A stretch of DNA of 64,000 bases from Cyanophora paradoxa (Eukaryota > Glaucocystophyceae > Cyanophorales > Cyanophoraceae): the NCBI GenBank assembly GCA_004431415.1, contig QPMI01000040.1, forward strand, positions 452,322-516,321, written 5' to 3'. A model generated the notes under the pieces. It did no database searches and was not told where the DNA came from. It saw only the letters and a list, made by a program, of their open reading frames with translations. Position numbers and translations under genes: made by a program. Shown here piece after piece: positions 1 through 11,300 of the stretch. The stretch's first letter is position 1, and each line of letters starts with the position of its first letter.

Positions 1-3000
1 GAGGGGCCGCCGGAGCGGAACTGGGTCCCGGGGGGCAGCTATCCCCTCGACGTCTTCTCGTCCGCCGGCGTCAGCACGCAGCTGGCGTCGCTCTCGCTGC
101 TGCAGTTCCCACAGCTCACGCACGTCACCACCGTCGCCCCCGTCCTGCCCCTCGCCGCCGCGGGCAAGGGCAAGGCCCGCGCCGGCGCCCGGAGCCGGGG
201 CCTCCTCGGCGCCGCCGCGGCCGACCGCCTACTCTTCGCCAACTACAGCTGGCCCATCCCGCCGGGCACGCCCGACGGGCTTTACATCCTGCAGGCAGAC
301 GTCCACTCGGACGCCGTATCGGGGCAGTCGCCCCCCTTCTGCATCGGGCCCAACCCCTGCGCCCGTGCGCCCCCGCGGCCGGCCGCGCCCGCCCGCCCTT
401 CGAATTCTCGCACCGCTTTGATTCGCGTTGTATGACGTCCTATGATTTGCGCACCCAGCTGGCTTCGTCTTCCGCGCGCCGTACGCGGCGCCGGGGGCGC
501 TCGAGCTCCCACGCCTCACGATCGGGCGGCCGTACTCGATCCGCTGGGCGAGCGCCGGCGTGCCGAGGGGCGGGCTCGTGCAGATCTCCATCGCCAACCT
601 CGCAGACGGCAAGCCGATGCCGGTGTGCACGCGCTTCCCTCTAGATCTCTGCAGTCTTCTCGTCGTTGGTGCCACCTCTGCCTCCCTCTTCCTGAGTGGC
701 ATCCTTGCAGATCGCGGTGGTGGAGAACTCGTGGTCGTTCACGTTCGCGCCGAGCCCCGAGCTGACCCCCGGCGTGTACTACTTCGAACTCTCCGCGCAC
801 GTCGACGGCGCCCCCGTCCGCTCCGCCTCCACTCAGGTGCCCGGGCCCGGCCCCCGCCCGCCCGCGTTGATCATGAGCTCCGAATTCGGATTTCGCGCCC
901 CCCCATAGCTACCGGTCCCTTGATCAAGCGCGCCCGCAGTTTCTCCTCGAGCTGCCCGCGGCGTACCTCCTCTGGCGCCTGCCCGACGGCGCCACCGACT
1001 ACAGTGCGGGCGACCGCGTGCCTCTCCGGTACGGACCCGCCCGCGAACGAGGCCCCGCCGCCTCGGCCCGGCCCGCGAATTTCCGAATTTCCGCCCCGCC
1101 AGGTGGTACCTAGGCGGCGTCGGCGCGCTGGCGGTCGCCCTTCGGATCGTCCGCGTTGAGGATGGATACGCCAAGGTGCGCATTCAGTTTCCTTTTAAGC
1201 ATCTCCTGCGAGCCCTTAAGCGCCTCTTGACTGAGCGTGCCGCCAGATGATCTCGCTCTCTGCGCCCAACACGGGCTCGTATGCGTGGACCGTCGACGGC
1301 GACACGCCGCCCGGCCGGTACCGCATCGAGGCGCCTCCTCTTCCCTCCTCTCCCCGCGCTCTCTTCTCACCCATATGCATCCCACCGCCAGATCGGCGTG
1401 GATGGCTTCCGAGTCTCGGACACCAGCGCGGCCTTTGCCGTAGCCTCGCGGCCCGCCGTCCGCGTCGGGAGCCCCCCCACGGACCTCGTGCCGGGCCGCT
1501 CCTACCGGTGCGCTTTCCCCTCGCCCCCGCCCCCTTCGCTCACGTGCGCGCCGCGGGCCCGGGCAGGATCCAGTGGAGCTCTGCCGCGGTGCCCCGTGAG
1601 GCGGCCGCGTCGGTCGCCGTCGTGCCCATCGCCTCGGGCGCCCTCACACCGGCCCCCGCCATCGTGCGCTCCCCCCTGGCCTGGGCCCGCACCCCCCTCC
1701 ACCTCCTCCGCCGCCGCCGTCGAGCGCATCGAGCGCAGAAGTTGGAGACGACCAACGCGGAGCGGGAGCTCGAGTGGGCGCTGCCCGCGCAACTCGTGCC
1801 GGGGCAGTACCGCATCGAAGTCTCCCTCGCCTTCAGCGGCGCCGTCGCGGCGGCGGGCAGCAGCGCGCCGTTCCGCGTCGTGACCGGTGCGCGCGTTTCG
1901 GGCTCGCGACGCTGAATGCAAATAATAATAATCGAATCTGCGATGAGCCGTCAGCCCCCGCCACGCCGGACCCGTGCATCGGCCGCCCCCCGACGGTCTC
2001 TGCGAGCATCCGCGAGGTCGTGTCGAGCACTGGTGCGCGCTGCCTCGTCTCGCAGGCGGGCGGCCGCAGGAACGTCGAACTCACGCTCCGGATTGCAGGC
2101 CCCGCCCGCGAGATCACGTTCGAGTCGGGCCGCAACGAGGCGGAGCTCGACGCGACGGGCACGGCCACTTGCGACGGCGCCCCCGCCGCCCTCCGCTGGG
2201 CGGAGGTCGACCCCCTCGACCCGCGGCGCCCCGCCCTAGTCGAGGCGCCCACCGCCGCGAAGACGGCCGTTCGGAGGCTCCGCGTCGGCCTCTCCACGTC
2301 CGCGCCCCGTCCCGCCCCGCCCCGCGCGACTTTGCTGTCCGCGTCGACCGTGCGCTGACGGCGCGCGGTCGCGATCGCGATCGCGAGTCCAGGTTCCGGC
2401 TCACGGCGACGGACAGGCTCGGGCAGAGCGCCAGCGCCGAAGTGTCCATCCGCCTCCTCCACCGCCACAGTCCGCCCGTTTGATTGTTCGATGATCTCAA
2501 AGCTTACAAGCGCGGAACACATATATACAAATTAAAGCTGCTTAACTTGGGCTTAAGCTTGCAGATACAGCTCTATATATCGCACTCTGACGCGGCCCTT
2601 GCGCGCGCACAGCGGTGATGGCGGTGCTCTGCCTTGGGGCGCCCCACGGGCTCTCCCTCAACGAGTCGGACGCCCGGGCCCTCTTCGAGGCGGGCCTCGG
2701 CCCCTTCCTGGGGCGCCCCGCCCCCGCAGCCTCCTTCGCGGCCGTCCGCGCCGTCCGCTGCCCCGGAGCGGAGGCATCGGCGGCCATCTCCGCGCAGCTC
2801 CCGGCGATTCCGGGCGCGCACGCGGCGCTCGCCCCGGCCCGGCCACCCGATGTCGATCCTTCGTCGGCTGACGCGCGCGTGCAGGCCTCACGGGGACGGA
2901 GGTGGCGCAGGCCCTCTCCCGGATGCAGCCGGCGGACTGGGAGCGCCTCGCCGTGCCCGCGCCGGCCCCCGTCACGCGCCTCCTCATCGACACCGAGGCC

Positions 3001-6000
3001 GCGTACGGTGCGCGCAAACCGCCGCGAAAGCCGCCGCGAAAGCCGCCGCGAAAACCGCCGCGAAAACCGCCGCGAAAACCGCCGCGAAAACCGCCGCGAA
3101 AACCGCCGCGAAAGCTTACACCGCCGCGAAAATCGCCGACTCGCGATCGCCGGGCGCAGCGAACGAGCCGCCCGGCGCGCCCGTCCTCTCGTTCGTCCCC
3201 GCCTCCCGCCTCAACGTCCTCCTGGTCAACAAGCGGACCAAGCGAGCCAGCGTGGAGGTGCTGGTGGCGGCGCGGGACCGGCCGCCCGGCGTCGTCGCCG
3301 CGTACGAGTGGACGCTTGGGGGCGAGCTGCAGGCCTCAGCGGCCCCCTCGCTGAGCCTCTCGCTGGGCGTGGGCGAGTACACGGTGCGGGCTCTGGCCGT
3401 CGACGATGAGAACGCGTACGCGGAGAGTGACGGCCTCGTCATCCGAGTGCTGGACGAGTACGGCTGCAATGCCGCGAAGGAGATCGTCGTCGCGCTGGAC
3501 GCGGCCGCCTCCCCGGCCGCCGCCGCCGCCATGACTGGCTTCCTGCGGCAGCTCCTGCGGCCGTTCTTCCTGCAGAGCGCCGACACCTACGTGACCGTGG
3601 TCCGGTACAGCCTCGCCCCCGCCGGCGCCGCCCGCATCGCCATCGCGCGGGGTGAGGCGATGGCCGTCCATGACGCCATCGGGCGCGACCCCGCGCTCGT
3701 CGCCGCGGACGCCGACCCCTCCGTGCCTCGGCTGGCGGCCCCCGCCATCAACGCAAGCGCGGCGGCGGCGGCGGCGGCGGCGGCGGAGCGCCCCGGCGTC
3801 GTCAGCTCGATCATTCTCGTCTCCTTTGGGGAGCCCCTCGACGGCCCCGCCGCCCTCAACGCCAGCGCCCTCGCCCGCCTAAGCAGCAACGCGCGCCCGC
3901 CCCCAGGCTAGGCTCGCCTCGCGCCTCGGGCTCCACTGAACGCGGGGCGGCGCAGGTGTACGTGGTGCCGGCGGTCGATAGCCGGCGCTCCTTCCCGCTC
4001 GGCTTCGATCTCTTCCGGCAACTCGCGACGCAGCCAAACGCGACGAGCGTGCAGCCCGCCACGCTTGAGCTCCAGGAGGAGCTGCAGCGCGCCGCCGCCC
4101 GCCTCGCGGAGGTTGTCTGCGAGGGGCGCGCCCTGCCCGGCGGCAACGTCGCGCTCGGCAAGCGCATCGGGGACGTGATTACGGTGCCCATCGCCTCGCC
4201 TCGAGCTCGCCCCGTTCGCAGCGTCGCGCAGGCCGGCGTCGACCGAGCCCCGCGCGCAGGCCGGGGTCGCGGCGTCCGTCGCGGTCGGCGTGATCGCCGC
4301 CTCCGGGTCCGGGGGCGGCGGCGCCGGCATCGGCTTTGGCTCTGTCGTCGGTCCCCTCGCGCAGTCCCAGGTACCCCCTCTCCACATCCCCCCCCCCCCT
4401 CAAATCCCGCTCACCCGGGCGGCAGGCGATCGCGGCAAACGGGTACCTCGGCGCGCAGCTACCTCCGGGGTACAACGCGACGGCCTTCGCCGTCGACTGG
4501 ACCCTCCTGTTCCTCGGCTCGTTCTGGCAGCAGAACAAGACGGGCTTCGGCGCGACCGTCGCGGGCGGCCAGGGCCCGCGGAGGCGCGGCCTGCGCGGCG
4601 TCGACTCGTTCACGCGGGAGGTGGGGGGGGAGATCGGTCGGCCCTTACTGGAGGAGAACATGTGCACACACGCGTCCCGCTCGAATTCCCCCCGAATTCG
4701 AATGTACCCCGGCCGCGCCCGCCCGCCCACCCGACGCTCGTGCTCCCGACAGGATCTGGACGGGCTGCCTCCTCGTGCTGGTGACGGGCCTGCAGGGGGC
4801 CGTCTTCGCCGCCTCCCGCGCCCTCCGGAGGCCCTTCCCCAGGATGTTCTGGTTCCTAAAGCCCCAGCTCTCCGTCATCTACGTCGCGTACGAGGCGCGC
4901 CCCGCGCCCTGCGTTACAGATTATAATCATTGAATTATACGATATCGAGCTTAGAAACTCACACAAACCAACGTGACAAATCTCGGATTGGCCTGGCGGC
5001 CCTAAGCTACTAACTGAAAGTGATTTCTTGCAGGGCTTCGTGATCGCCGCGGCGGTCACGGCCGGCTTCAACCCCGCTGCCCGCATTACCGCCACCTGCC
5101 TCCTCGCGCGCCCCGCCCCCCCCCCCCCCCCCCCCCGCCCTCCTCTGAGCGTACCCCCCAGGTCGTCCTCGTGGGAGCCTTCACGATCTCGGCCGCGGGC
5201 GCTGTCTTCTGGTTCCTCAAGTACCGCAAGCGCATCCGCTGGTCGCCGCACGCGGAGCCGGAGTGGGGCCGCCTCTGGCGCGGCGCGTCGCTCGAGGAGG
5301 ACGAGGCGGAGCTGAGCAAGGCGGACCGGCTCGTGGCGCTGCCGCAGAGCGTGCAGGCATTCGCGTGGCGCGCGCGGCAGGTCATGCTCCACCGGCAGCT
5401 CAGCGCGGGCGGCGCGGGGGCGTTCCGTGCGGTCGCCCAGATGGGGCTCGCGCGGACCACCTCGCGCAGTGCCTGCGACACGTCGACCCATGGCCAGCGC
5501 AGCGCGGCCAGCGAGGCCTGTACCCCGCGCAGCGCCAGCGGTGCCTGTACCCCGCGCGGCGCCGGCGCGCCGGCGGGCCCTGCAGTCTCGCTCAAGTGGG
5601 GCAAGGCCGGCGCCGCGGCACTCGAACAGCGGTCGGCGAGCGCCCCGCCGGCGCCGGCGACCCCGAAGCTCGTCCCCATGGGGGATCCGGAGGAGGCCCG
5701 CGACCCGAGCCCGCCGAAGCTGCTCCTCGCGGATCCACCGCACGTGCAGCCGGCGGGGCCGGGGGGCGAGATCCTGCGCCCCCGCGTCCGGATCAATTCT
5801 ATGTGCCAGGTGCTGCCAATCCCGAGCGGCGGGCACGACGTCGACGTCGACCCCGTCGACGCCGATGGCGGCGGGACGGCGAGCGAGGAGCTCGAGGCGC
5901 GCTCGGCCGAGAGCGCGGCCGCGGGCGCGGGCGCGGGGGCCAAGAAGAGGGATCCCGTCACGCTACTAAAGCTGCGCATGCACCTCCTCGCGACCTGGTG

Positions 6001-7750
6001 CGCCGCGCCGACGCCGGCGCCGCCGCGCCGCCACTCGAGCTCAGCCGCCCTGACCGCGATCGGCGGGGCCCCCCTCAGGCTGAACTGGGAGCGGGGCATC
6101 TGTGCGCCCTGCCCTCGCGATGGGCCCTGGGCCTGCGCTCCGCCGGCCTGCCCGCACGCGCTGAGGCCCCGCAGGGGTACTCGACGACGGCTCGCAGGAT
6201 CCCGGAGGCTCGAACGCGAGGAGGGAGCTCAAAGGGCGCACCATCGTCTGGTCCTGTGCGCCTCCAAGCGCCCCCTCCCCCGGCCCGGCCCGGCGGCCCC
6301 GCCCCGCGACGCCTCACGGGCGCCGCGCAGCGGAGAGCTTCATGTACACTTTTGACATATTCTTCGCTTCCTTCCGTGGGGACAACGTCGGCATGTGTAC
6401 GTCCCTTCGATTCGGGGTTTCGGGTGCCCCGCGATCGGCCCGAGCCCCACCCAGGGTACGGGATCTTCGACCTTGTGCACAAGGCGATCTCCGCCCTCGT
6501 GACGGGTGCGCATGCGGATCCGCTGCGGCGGTACCCGGTGGCCGCCCGCGCCCCCCGCCCACTCGTTTCGCGCCGTACCCCCGCAGGCCTCGTGGTGGAC
6601 CCCGCCACCGTCGCCGACGGTGGCCCCGGCGCCTTCTCGTACGCCGCCGTCCAGGTAACCCCCCCCCCCCCCCCCCCCCCCCTTCCCCTCCCGCGCCCCG
6701 CGGACGCACGCGACCGCCGGGCGCCGGCCGGCAGATCTCGATCCTGCTCGCGATGAACGCCCTCGAGATCGCCTTCGTCCTCGTCGTCCTTCCCTTCCGG
6801 CGCGCGCGCCTCCTCGAGCTCTCCCCGCGGCCATGGCCAGGCGCCCGCGGCTGCACATGCGCTGAGCCCGGCCCCCCGCAGGGAGTGGATCGAGAACGGG
6901 GTGCAGGTCCTCGCCGTCGCGTGCCAGGCGCGCCCCGCCCCCGCCCCCAGTTCTTTGCAGCGCCGGCCGCCCAGCTGCAGAGTGACGCGCCACGCGCAGA
7001 GCGCCGTGCTGGCGCTGCTGCTGGCGGCGACGGCGGACCCGTGGAGCCCGCGCGTCCCCGCCATGTCCCTCGCCTCCTCCCTCCTCTCCGCCGCCTCGGT
7101 CGGCCTCGTGCTGGCGAACCAAGTCCGCGCCGAGCGCGACCTCTTCCGCCGCGCCCTCCGCTGGCTCGCCCGCCCCCTGCCCAAGCGGGGCACGATCGCG
7201 AGCCCGCGCGCGCGGCCGGGGCCGTCGACGTCGACGTCGGAGGACGGCTCGAAACTTAAACCGTGGGGTACCAGTGCTGTGGCGGCCATGGCCAGCGGCG
7301 GCGGTGGCCATGGCACGCAAAGCCCGCGCGACTCCCCGCGCGAGGTCCTCCCCGGCTTCCACCGGCGCGCCCCAGCCGCGTCCTCGCAGTGGGACGCCGG
7401 CGGCGCCCATGGCCAGGTGCGCCGCCCGTGGCCATGGCCTGCCTGAGGTGGCGCTGAGGCCGCCGCGCAGGGGCCGCCCTCCGCGCCGGAGGCGGACCTG
7501 GTGGTTGAGGACGTAGAGGTGCTCGACCGGATCGCGCGCCCCGCTACGCCCGCGCGCCTCCGCGCCGGCACCGGCGGGCGGTCGAGGTGCGTTCCGGGAT
7601 CCCCCGCGCCCGCCGCGCCCGCCCGCCGCCGCGCCGCGCCTCTCATCGGCGCGCGGCAGCCCGCGGAGCGCCGCGACGGTCACCGCGCCCCCGAACGAGG
7701 ACGAGGCGCGCCCCGCGGGGTACAGCGCCAAGCACATTGTCGTGATGTAG
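1..7750 (+). CDS. Large multi-exon receptor-like membrane protein with KNH-like, PKD/REJ-like, vWA-like and TRP-like regions (5' end outside window)
   Basis: The 3' part of a long gene, read from many short exons that keep frame. Supported exons include 1-358, 459-622, 711-836, 940-1028, 1103-1175, 1247-1330, 1392-1507, 1739-1886, 2613-2813, 2885-3007, 3160-3890, 4260-4370, 4426-4661, 4753-4894, 5034-5105 and one from 5162 to about 6000. The last exon ends at TAG 7748-7750. The N-terminal part repeats a beta-sandwich pattern (GSYAWTVDGDTPPGRYRIE, ELEWALPAQLVPGQYRIEV) like Kre9/KNH cell-surface domains. Then come REJ/PKD-like text (FRLTATDRLGQSASAEVSI, then AYEWTLGGEL) and a vWA-like segment (KEIVVALDAAA, later VYVVPAVDS). 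From about 4260 several hydrophobic segments appear, including WTGCLLVLVTGLQGAVFAA, VVLVGAFTISAAGAVFWFL and ISILLAMNALEIAFVLVVL, as in TRP-like channels. The long loop at 5200-6000 is Ser/Pro/Ala-rich. Exon structure near 1640-1740, 2280-2400 and 6000-7450 is only approximate. A role as a surface receptor or mechanosensor is inference. Confidence 0.72.
3012..3130. repeat. 12-bp intronic minisatellite
   Basis: Tandem copies of a 12-bp unit (GCCGCGAAAACC and one-base variants), about nine in a row. All lie inside the intron 3008-3159 of the receptor-like gene. Donor TACG|GTGCGC and acceptor GCGCAG|CGAACG restore the frame ...EAAY-ANEPPGAP. Because the unit is a multiple of three it stays open in every frame and can be mistaken for a (KPPR)n or (AAKT)n coding repeat. 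Confidence 0.85.
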
Positions 7751-8393
7751 ACTAGCTATAGTATACGTAGGGGTACAGCACTTCGCATTCGCAGGACGTA
7801 CTATTCCCGGAATGCTGCAGCACAGTATTTATTAAATTTCGAAATCATCGGATAGTGCTTTTTTTTGTTTCAGATACGTATATATATTTATACTTGGAGG
7901 GGCGACTCCCCCAATAGGGCCGTCCCCTGTAGCTCTAGATGTACAGTTTCAAGTTTTCAACTTTTTGAAGCCTTTAATGGACCGAAGACCGGAATCGATA
8001 GCGATGATCGTCAGCTACGCCCGCGGGGCATTAATATATTCCAATGATTGGTCCCTATGGTCATGGGTTCCGGAACGCTGACACGACGCTCGCGATCGAC
8101 GACGAGCAGAGGCATGCGTAGTTCGTGACTGTTCGTCGCCACGTGCACCGTGCACGTCGGCAGTCCAAGTTCGGATACGTATACTATAGTCGTATGCTGC
8201 ATATTTATACACTACTATGATAGCCTGGTTCTAGATCTGGCCATGAGATCCTGATTTTCGGAAGTATGATTGGACTGTACATGCACCGTAGCACTGCAGC
8301 TATACATGTTTGCCGGTATCCCATTCCCCGCCCACCCTATGCCGCCCCCCTGACATCCATCCGGGGCAGCCCGCCCGGCGGCCCGCCGGCTGC
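7751..8393. other. Intergenic region between convergent genes
   Basis: Noticeably more AT-rich than its flanks, with short A/T runs near 7827-7900. It holds the 3' flanks of the receptor-like gene (+) and the glucanotransferase gene (-). No gene, RNA or canonical poly-A signal was identified with confidence. Confidence 0.6.
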
Positions 8394-11300
8394 TCAGGTC
8401 GCGCGCCCGCCGGCCGCCGCGAGCCGCCGGATGTGCTCCGCGAAGCTGCGCATGCGGCGGCTCGGCTCGGATCTGCGCGCGTACGGGGCGGGGCGGGGCG
8501 GGGCGGGCGCGCCTGGAGTTCTTGATGAGGTCCTCGAGGTCGCAGTGCACGCGGAAGGCCCAGTTGTGCTGCGGGCCCCTGCCCGCCCCGCCCCGACTTA
8601 GCCGGGCCTCGCAGGGAAAGAGGGCCGGAGTGGACGGACCCGAGCTCGGGGGCGTTGATCTGCTCCTCGGCGGGGTGCCCCGGGCGCCTCGCGTCGGCCC
8701 GCACGGCCATGAGGTCCTGGATGGGGAAGACGGCCCACATCGAGGAGCCGGCCATGTGCGCCGCCACCACCTAAGGAAAAGACGTAGGCGTGAGCCGCCA
8801 GCTAGCTAGCTCTCGGGGGGCGGGGGGCGGGGGCGGGCCTTCTCGGCGAGCCAGGGCTCGCAGAACTGGGGCGCGGGGCCCGGGGCGCGGAGGACCTCGT
8901 TGAGGAGGCGCTGCCGCTGGCTGGCGTCGAGGCGCTCCCACCAGAGCCGCAGCGGCGCCGTGTCGTGCGTCGACGTGCTGCACACCGTCCCGTACCTGAG
9001 GACAGGCGTGAGCGAGCGGCGAGGGGGTGCTGGGGGGCCGGGCGGGCGGGCGGGCGAACGGGTAGCGCGAGGGGTCGCCGAAGGGCTCCGGACCCGTCGG
9101 GAACCTGCGGCGGGGTACGGTTTGAAGGCCGGGGACAGGGAGGGGGGCGGCGGGGGGTACGGGGCGCGCCGCTGGATGCGGAGGCCCAGGATCGAGTGCC
9201 GGTCCAGCGTCCGCGGCACGCAGGCCGGGATCATCCCTGCCGGGGGTATCGATTTCATCGATTTTTGCGGAGGGGATGGAGAGGGGAGGGGTACCGAGGT
9301 CCTCGGCGAAGGCGAGCATGGGGCTGGCCGCCTGCGCGCGCTCAGAGGCTAATTGGGGGTGGGGGAGAAGGCCGGGGGGTAGGCCCGCCTTAAGCATTGG
9401 GAGCTTCTCGTCGGCGCTCGCCTCCCACGTCGCGTCCTGCCTGCGGGGGTACGGGATTAGACCGAGGGAGGGGGGGGGGAAGGAAGGCCCCCGGGGTACG
9501 GCCGCCGCACCGGCGCCAGCAGTAGTCGTCGGCGAGCTTGGCGAGGGCTGGCTTCCAGGCGGCAGGGAGCTCCGCGAACGAGCGCGAGTCCTGCTCACGC
9601 ACGCGCCGGCCGCCTCAGCGGGGGCCCGGGCCGGGGCCGGGGGCGCCTGGCGGGCGGGCCTGGATGCGGAAGCGGGGGTGGAAGGCCTTCGGGTCCTCGT
9701 CGTCCTGCCCGGGGGGTACGCGGTCGATTTGGGCCGGGGGTACGCGATCATCGGACGAACGGGGATGAGGACGACGGATCCGAGGGCGGCGAGGAGGGTC
9801 TCGAGCGTGTAGTCGCGCTCGCGCCGCTCGGCGTCGGTCGCCCACGCCGGCAGCCGGTCCAGCTCCTTGAAAATCTTCTCCTCTGATGATCACATATCGC
9901 ATTAGAAGATTATATTAGATTAGTATCCATCCTGTTAACAGGCACCGGTGTCGAAGCAGGGCTTGAAGCGGAGGCGGTCGCCGCCCGCGGGGGCCGCCTC
10001 GAACCACTTGGCGAGGACGTCCCCCGCGCGCCCGCCGAAGGCCTCCTCGACGTGCTGCCGCCGCACGAACGGCGCGCTCAGGCGCTCCAGCTCCGCGGGG
10101 GACGTCCTGCGCCCGGTCGGCGGGGCGGCGGGGCGGGCGGGCGGGCGGGCGCACCCGACGCCGGCGGCGGCGAGCTCGGCGACCGAGAGGGGCCGCGCGG
10201 GGCGGAAGCGGCCCATGAGGCCCCGCACGCAGCTCCCGGGCACCTGCGCGCAGCGACCGTCAGCTCGAGGCGGGGCGAGGCCCGGCCGGGCGGATCTCTA
10301 AATATAGATCGCGGGGGTACGCGCCTCGTAGATGCGGAAGAAGCCGAGCACGTGGTCGATGCGGTACGCGTCGAAGTACTGAGCCATGTGCTGCGCGCCG
10401 GCGGGGTCAGCTGAGAGCGAGAGACGGGTCGGAGGCTCGCTCGCCTGCATGCGGCGGCGCCACCAGCTGAAGCCGGCGGCGCGCATGGCGCCCCAGTCGT
10501 ACGTGGGGAGGCCCCACTGCTGTCCCCAGAAGGAGCCGCCGTCGGGCGGCGCCCCCGCGCTCGTGTCCATCTTGAAGAGCTCCGGGTGCACCCTGCGAGG
10601 AGCCTTTCTCAGGGGTACTGCAGCGCTCGGCTTCGAAGAGAACGACAAGGGGTACCAGGTGTCGACGCAGAAGCGGCCGACGCCGATGGGGAGGTCCCCC
10701 TTGAGGCCGACGCCGCGGGCGCGGGCGTGCCGCGAGGCCTCCAGCAGCTGCCGGTGCGCGTGCCACTGCGCCCACGCCCAGAACTCCACGTCCGCCGCCT
10801 CCGCCGGGCACGCCCGCGCAGCCGGAGCCGGAGCCGGAGCCGGAGCCGCCTCCTCGGCGGCGGCCTCGGGGGGTACGTCGACCGCGGACGTCATCGCGTA
10901 CACCTCGGCGAGGGTCGGGTGCACGAGGCCGGCGCCCCACTGCGGACCGCGTCAGGGGCTACAGGGAACGGAGCGGGGGTACGGGGGCGGACCGCGGTGT
11001 AGTCGCACGTCTTCTTGGCCTCGCGCAGCGCCGAGAAGAGGGCGTACGGCATCAGCCAGTCCCGGTTCGCGGACTGGTACCCCCCTTCCGTCTCAGCCGG
11101 GGGTAGGGAATCTAAAGGGGGGAAGGGAGAAGGGGGTACGCGCCTTGAACGCGCGGTACTCCGGGTCCTGGACCTGCGCCCCGCGCATTTCCTCGAAGGC
11201 GCGCTGCGGTACCCCCTGTCAGGGCGGGAGGGGGGGGAGAAGGAATGTGGAAGGGGGGTAGGGGCACCCGGAGAAGTCCCATCTTGGCGCCCTGGACGGC

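Noticed and set aside
2480-2613. Gene boundary in the AT-rich stretch inside the receptor-like gene
   Set aside because: A GT donor after LLHRH and an acceptor before VMAVLCLG restore the frame, so it is read as an intron, although a boundary cannot be fully excluded without cDNA.
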